From Ursus arctos (taxonomy: Eukaryota; Chordata; Mammalia; Carnivora; Ursidae), in NCBI RefSeq assembly GCF_023065955.2, contig NW_026623067.1:57420444-57484443 (forward strand): 64,000 bases of DNA, in the 5' to 3' direction. How positions within the stretch are numbered: position 1 is the stretch's first letter; each line of letters starts with the position of its first letter. Both the position numbers and the translations under genes were made by a program. The notes under the pieces are model-generated. The model was given only the letters and a program-made list of their open reading frames with translations. It was not told the DNA's origin and searched no databases. Positions 58,765 to 64,000 of the stretch are shown in pieces.

Positions 58765-59565
58765 TTTTTTTTTAATGATGTCAGTGTTTTGTTGACAAAA
58801 TACTCTAGGTGTCTCCCAGTCCATTTCCCTACTCACTATCTTAAGTTTCTCTTTCCCATTCCCTTGCTTCTCTGTGTATTTTTATGAGTGCCTCTACATA
58901 ATAAGTTGAATTTTGCTTATTTTGTAACATGGGGGTATAGTATCTGTGTTTTTCTGTGCCTGCCTTTTTCTCTCAAAATTGTTTCTAAGATTTAGACCTG
59001 TTCATATAGATAGCTCTAGTTCGTTCTTTTCACTCCTAGGCTGTATAATATTCCGTAGCGTGAATATACCGCAGTTCGTTTATCCGCCCTCTCTCGATGG
59101 ATGTGTTGTTTTCAGTTTTTCCTATTACGAGCAATGCTGCTATAATGATGAGTCCCAACCACAGCTAAGACTACTAGAGCATTTGCTATCAGCACAGCAT
59201 TTTACATAAATTAACTTATTGAATCCCTACAACCTTGTGATGATTAAATAATTCTCCCCTCCTACAGATAAAGAAAATGAGGTACAGAGAAATAATCTAC
59301 TTTTCTGGGGTCACACACCTGTGTCAGTGGCAGAGTTGAGATTTGACCAGGTTAACGGCATCCTCTGTGGGCACGTATTGTCTGCTGTGAGCATTCTTGC
59401 ACATGTATCTTCTGGTACAAATGCACAAGAATTTCTGTAGGTAAAATACCAACCGTGGAATTGCTGGGTCATTGACATGCTCATGTTCAACTTAGTAGAT
59501 ATTAACCAGACTGTCTTACAAAGTGTTTGTACCAATTGGCATTTGCAGTAAATGAGAGCATTTTA
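58765..59565 (-). mobile_element. Antisense L1M/HAL1-like fragment split by a MIR
   Basis: 58765-59149: TGTTGACAAAATACTCTAGGTGTC, TTCGTTCTTTTCACTCCTAGGCTGTATAATATTCCG, GCAATGCTGCTATAATGA. After the MIR: GCATTCTTGCACATGTATCTTCTGGTACAAATGCACAAG, GTGGAATTGCTGGGTCATTGACATGC, TTGTACCAATTGGCATTTGCAG. Confidence 0.82.
59150..59350 (-). repeat. MIR SINE, antisense, inside L1M
   Basis: GCACAGCATTTTACATAAATTAACTTATTGAATCCCTACAACC, CTCCTACAGATAAAGAAAATGAGGTACAGAGAAATAA, GTCACACACCTGTGTCAGTGGCAGAGTTGAGATTTGACC. Confidence 0.9.
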
Positions 59566-60029
59566 GATTCTTTCGGTTACAAGGAACATAACACTTACAT
59601 TTCTTCAAGAAAAAGGGGTTTCTTGTATGTAAACACTAGGATGGGAACTGAGACTCTTCTAGGTGTGTCACTCTTAGGACCTACTCTGTTTCTCCTGGGT
59701 TGCTCCCTTCTAAATGCTTCCTTCTCAGAGTTGCAGATGGGTCCATCGGATTCCACGTCCATGAATACCACAATAAGATTTTACCGCAATAAAAAATGGC
59801 TAAGAAATTTTAAGTGGGTATTTTATACACATGCATTGATATAATCAGACTTGGAACTACCTTATTTGAATTGGGCCCAGACAGAGGTTGCCAGCTAAAA
59901 ATGGGCTGACCGTGATTATATAGTTGCTCACAACTGCCACGCTGCTGTGGGTTGGCCCCAGAAGGACCTCAAAAGTCTATTAGGGGTCAAGAAATTATAG
60001 CCATTGTCCAAGTCTGGAAACAGCTTTTT
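59566..60029. other. Unclassified sequence, probably old repeat
   Basis: TTACAAGGAACATAACACTTACATTTC and CTCAGAGTTGCAGATGGG hint at an old dispersed repeat, but I cannot name it. No gene seen. Confidence 0.3.
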
Positions 60030-60190
60030 TTGGTATGGTCCTGCAGGCTGAGAAGGTTTTTAAATTTTTATGGGCATATTTTAAAAGAAAAAAAACAAGA
60101 ATATTCACCAAGCCTAATGTGGCCCACAAAGCCTAAAATATTTATTGTCTGGCTCTTTACAGGAAAAAGTCTCCACCTGTGGTCTATACA
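60030..60190 (-). mobile_element. Nonautonomous hAT-Charlie relic, antisense
   Basis: AATGTGGCCCACAAAGCCTAAAATATTTATTGTCTGGCTCTTTACAGGAAAAAGT is the reverse of the widespread CTGTAAAGGGCCAGATAGTAAATATTTTAGGCTTTG consensus of MER1-group elements; it may extend left to about 59880. Confidence 0.75.
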
Positions 60191-60584
60191 GTGTGCTTCT
60201 TTTGCAGAGTTTGTGATAAGGCAGGTTTTCTAAGGCTTTTCTTGGGACACACATGTCTGTATAAAAGCTTACAAATATGAAAAGTTCATAGTTGGCTTTT
60301 CAGATCATGGCAGTAAGGATTGTCCCTACAAATGGTGCTCAACAATTGGGGCAGTGGAATAACCATTCACAAAAACAGTCTTATTATAAATTGAGGTGTT
60401 ACCAATGGGTTAAGGGAACTAGAAGTTTCTTTATATGTTATTCTCTACTTCTGTTTTTGAAATATTTTAATAGAATTTCAAAATAGGATCAAGATTCTTG
60501 GTAAAACTCTCTGGCATGAGTTTCAAGTCAGATCACATAAATGCGTGTTTGTAAAACTACCCACATTTTCAATACGTTTTAACC

Positions 60585-61840
60585 ATTTTTTTTATTGTGG
60601 TCAAATCTGTATAATACAAAACTTGCCATTTTAGTCACTTTCAAGTGTACAGTCACAGTAAGTCCATTCTCATTGGTAGGTAGCCAGCACCACCAGGCAT
60701 CTCTAGCACTTCTTCATCTTCCCAAACTGAAACTTCATAAACATTAAACAATAACTCCACATTCCCCCCTCCCCTGCCCCTTGCAAGTACCATTCTGCTA
60801 TCTCTCTCCAGGAATTTGGTGACTCTAGGAACTTAGTATAAGTGGAATTCAACAGTATCTGTCCTCTTGTGATTGGCTTCTTTTACTCAGCAAAATGTCT
60901 TCAGGGTTCATCCATTGTAACCCATGTCAGAACTGCCTTTCTTTTAAGGTTGAATAATATTCCAATGTATGCGTTTATCACATTTGGTTTATCCATTCTT
61001 GCATTGGTAATCCCTTGGGTTGCTTCTACCTTTTAGCTATTGAAAACAATGCCATTACAACCATCGATGTGCAAATGTCTCTTTGAGTCCCTGCTTTCAG
61101 TTCTTTCAGGTATATCCCCAGAGTTTCAGGTATATACCCAGACATGAAATTGCTGGATCATGTGGTAATTCTATTTTTAACTTTTTTGAGAAACCACCAT
61201 ACCATTTTCTCACAGTGACTGCTCCATTTTACAGTCTCACCAGCAATGCACAAGAGGTCCAGTGTCTCCACACCCTCATCAACATTTGTTATTTTCTGTT
61301 TACTGTGTTATATATGTATTATATATTATAGTCATCCTAATGGATATAAAGTGGTTTTGATTTGCATTTCTTCAATGATAAGCGATGTTAAGCATCTTTT
61401 TCATGTGCTCACTGGCCATTTGTATTTTTTTCCTTTTTTTTAAGGTTTTTTTATTTATTTAAGAGAGAGACAGAGGACATAGTGGGAGGAGGGGCAGAGC
61501 AGGGAACACAACACAGGGCTTATTCCCAGAACCCTGGGATCATGACCTGAATTAAAGGCAGATGCTTAACCAACTGAGCCACCCAGGAGCCCCTGTACTT
61601 TTTCTTTAGATAAATGTCTTCTGCCCATTTTTAAATTGGCTTTTGTTGTTGTTGAGTTGAAGGAGTTCTTTATATATTCTGGATATTAATCCCTTCCCGG
61701 ACATATGATTTGTAAATGCTTTTCTCCCATTCCATGGGTTGTCTCTTCAGTCTGTTGATAGTATCCTTTGATACACTTCAGTTATTATGAAATCCACTTT
61801 GTCTACTTTTTCATTTTGTGTTATATGCCACTTAATATTT
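60585..61840 (-). mobile_element. Antisense L1M 3' fragment, split by a SINE
   Basis: TTTATTGTGGTCAAATCTGTATAATACAAAACTTGCCATTTTAGTCAC, CTGTCCTCTTGTGATTGGCTTCTTTTACTCAGC, GGTTCATCCATTGTAACCCATGTCAGAACTGCC, CCATGGGTTGTCTCTTCAGTC: reverse L1 3' end and ORF2. A 20-bp local tandem duplication (TTTCAGGTATATMCCCAGA) lies at 61105-61146. Confidence 0.93.
61435..61593 (-). mobile_element. SINEC, antisense, older
   Basis: T tract, AAGGTTTTTTTATTTATTTAAGAGAGAGACAG ... GAGCCACCCAGGAGCCCC. Imperfect target duplication TGTA(T/C)TTTTTTC (61421-61434 and 61594-61607). Confidence 0.92.
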
Positions 61841-62839
61841 TTATTGCTCCTTTATGAGAAAGTTATTTGCAACAATATTTATATATGTATATATATTTTT
61901 TTAATTTTGGAATCAATTCATAAAGTCAACATAGCTTCTAAAATTTGAAAATAGTCTCACACTAGCTAACACATTAAGAAAGGGTCAAAAATATCTCAAT
62001 GCATAATTTTGACATCAATAAGACCATTTCACCATTTCTTCAGTCTTGGACCTAGTTACCTGAGACAGTTAAATGACAGGAAGACAAAAAGTGGTACACA
62101 CTGATTGTCATCCTCTAATATGTATCTACCCCTTCTCAGAAATAGGACCCCAATTTTTAGCTGAGCTCATGGCCAGCCAGGACAAAGGCTTCATTTCCAA
62201 CCCTTCCTTTGACCAGTCGTGGCCATGTAAACAAGTGCAGATCAATGGAAAGTATTTACAACTTCCGAAAAGTTTCCTTCAATACCAGCAAAGTACTTTT
62301 TTCCCTTTTCCTCTTTCCTGCTGACTGGACTGAGGATGTGAAAGCTGGAGCTGGAGCTGGAGCCACCACCGTAAACTAGGAGTTGAAACCTGTATGTTGA
62401 GGATGATAGAGCAACAAAGTAAAAGAGCTTTGGTCTCTGAGGACTGAACTGCCATGCAGCCCAGGACTGCCTATGTTTACAGGAGAGAGAAAGAAATTTC
62501 AAACTTGTTTCAGCCAGTATTATTTTGGGTTTCTATCATTCATAGTCAAATCTAATTCTACTGTAGACATCCAGATGATTACTGACAGCTAAACAATGTG
62601 GTTAGTCTCAAAATGATTCTACACTTATTAAATAAAAACGTAATACTCTATAAATGGAGGATGATGAATGTCTCATGTATTTACCAGAAGATGTTTTTGT
62701 GAAATGAAATCTCATGCTGTTTAGCAACCCTTTCTCAGGGATGCGTAATGCAGATGGCCAGAGCTTGCTTGCTGTTAGTCTATTGGACACCTGATGGATT
62801 TTCAAATACTACTTAAAATACAAAAATAGTAAGAGATTC
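61841..62839. other. Unique sequence with a hexamer repeat
   Basis: GCTGGA repeated about 3.5 times at 62344-62364; (TA)-rich at 61880-61900. No gene recognised. Confidence 0.45.
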
Positions 62840-62856
62840 AAAGAAGATAGGAAAGA

Positions 62857-63027
62857 GGGGCGCCTGGGTGGCTCAGTCGTTAAGTGTCTGCCTTCAGCTC
62901 AGGGCCCCGCATCCCTGCTCTGCTGGGAGCCTGCTTCTTCCTCTCCCACTCCCCCTTGCTTGTGTTCCCTCTCTCGCTGGCTGTCTCTGTCAAATAAATA
63001 AATGAAATCTTTATTTAAAAAAAAAAA
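62857..63027 (+). mobile_element. SINEC, first of two at one site, internally deleted
   Basis: GGGGCGCCTGGGTGGCTCAGTCGTTAAGTG head; part of the B-box region is missing (CAGGGCCCCGCATCCCTGC); tail CAAATAAATAAATGAAATC. Left target copy AAAGAAGATAGGAAAGAG at 62840-62857; the right copy was later split by the next SINE. Confidence 0.95.
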
Positions 63028-63035
63028 GAAGATAG

Positions 63036-63246
63036 GGGCGCCTGGGTGGCACAGTGGTTAAGCATCTGCCTTCAGCTCAGGGCGTGGTCCCAGCGTTCTG
63101 GGATCGAGCCCCACATCAGGCTCTTTCGCTATGAGCCTGCTTCTTCCTCTCCCACTCCCCCTGCTTGTGTTCCTTCTCTCGCTGGCTGTCTCTCTCTCTG
63201 TCGAATGAATAAATAAAATAAAAAAAATCTTAAAAAAAAAAAAAAA
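63036..63246 (+). mobile_element. SINEC, second insertion within the first one's target duplication
   Basis: GGGCGCCTGGGTGGCACAGTGGTTAAGC head, full body, tail AATAAATAAAATAAAAAAAATC. It lies between GAAGATAG (63028-63035) and GAAGATAGGAAAGAG (63247-63261). Confidence 0.95.
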
Positions 63247-63261
63247 GAAGATAGGAAAGAG

Positions 63262-63814
63262 AATTTCCAACTAAGCCAACATGACCAACATACAAATTCT
63301 GTGGTCATTTGAACCTAGTGATATACAGTATCATAAAAGATGTCTTACACCACCAAGAAAGAATAGTGCCGATTTTAGAATACAAATTATCCAAATAATA
63401 AAATTCTAGCAAACTTAGATTATCTTTCTAGATTATCCTTAGATATCCTTATCGTTAGATAAGATATCTAAACTTATTTCTGAGTTTAGAAACCTTGCTT
63501 TGGAACTGAATAATGTAATCTCATATAAACATATGCTGTCACTATAATTATTTAAAGTCTTGCTGGGCACACTGCTAGCTTGTTCGTATATGAACTAAAT
63601 GTGATGGAAATTACTGGAGAATAGAAAAGTACCATCAAGTGGAATACGTTGCATGTACCACTTATAGTTCATTTATATGTTCACAGAAATGCCTTCTTCA
63701 CAATAGATACTGAGAAAACAAAGACAAGGTCCATGCCTTTAAAAGCTTAGAATTGTATGGAACAAACTGAAACTAAAATAAATTATTGGGAACAGCTGAC
63801 AGCATTAAACCTAG
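63262..63814. other. Unique sequence
   Basis: No gene or repeat recognised. Confidence 0.4.
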
Positions 63815-64000
63815 ACATTATTCCAAATACTCCATCTATATCAACTCAGCACAAAAAGCCCAAGACCACCACATGAGGCACCATTAACATTTTACAGTCA
63901 GGAAAACTGAGGCATTAAATAGGCTAAGAAACTTGCCAGAGGTCACATAGCTAGTAATAAAAGAAATGTGATTAAACCCATTTACTCTGGCTCTAGAACC
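63815..64000 (-). repeat. MIR SINE, antisense, cut by the window edge
   Basis: AGGCACCATTAACATTTTACAGTCAGGAAAACTGAGGCATTAAATAGGC, AAACTTGCCAGAGGTCACATAGCTAGTAATAA and TTTACTCTGGCTCTAGAACC follow reverse MIR order. Confidence 0.9.

Overview
The window is mammalian nuclear DNA: AT-rich, gene-poor and built mostly of dispersed repeats of different ages. Twenty-one tRNA-derived SINEs of the carnivore SINEC type are recognisable by the head 'GGGGCGCCTGGGTGGC', an internal pol III B-box-like 'GGGATCGAGCCCC', a CT-rich body and an AAATAAATAAA tail. Many carry the 'CACAGCGGTTAAGCGTCTGCC' / 'CCACATCAGGCTCCTC' body that I associate with bears, giant panda and pinnipeds. The dog-type SINEC_Cf body is absent. 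The source is therefore most likely a non-canid caniform carnivore (ursid or pinniped favoured); this is inference from repeat diagnostics only.

One intact protein-coding gene is visible: an intronless 122-codon histone H2B variant at 57716-58084 (+). It matches the testis/sperm H2B.L (subacrosomal H2B, H2BL1) class. A TATA box, a CCAAT box and a good Kozak start lie immediately upstream. There is no canonical histone 3' stem-loop, and an ATTAAA poly(A) signal follows the stop closely. Against canonical H2B it has lost both acidic-patch glutamates and the ubiquitinated lysine.

Layout. 1-10 kb: sparse MIR/L2 relics and an antisense L1 fragment split by a SINE. 10-13 kb: an old sense L1/HAL1-like element with recognisable ORF1 and ORF2 remnants, a small young L1 tail, then a MER5A-like hAT relic. 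13-22 kb: SINEs, MIRs and an MLT1-type LTR. 22-28.5 kb: mostly unique sequence with a few relics, including a SINE-free stretch at about 23.8-26.2 kb that could hold conserved noncoding sequence. 28.9-35.3 kb: an apparently full-length antisense L1 flanked by an 11-bp target duplication, interrupted by three SINEs and with broken ORFs. 36.9-42.5 kb: a second, older, nearly full-length antisense L1M split by a MER2/Tigger-like DNA transposon and by a 660-bp insert of unknown family. 42.5-56.6 kb: unique sequence with MIR, L2, LTR and SINE copies. 56.8-58.75 kb: the H2B variant island. 58.75-64 kb: antisense L1M fragments, a hAT relic and a twice-hit SINE site.

No other exon, tRNA, rRNA or snoRNA gene, CRISPR array or microbial feature could be supported. 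Coordinates of ancient repeats are read by eye, with an uncertainty of tens of bases; SINE boundaries with stated target duplications are good to a few bases. Family names come from remembered consensus patterns and were not searched.
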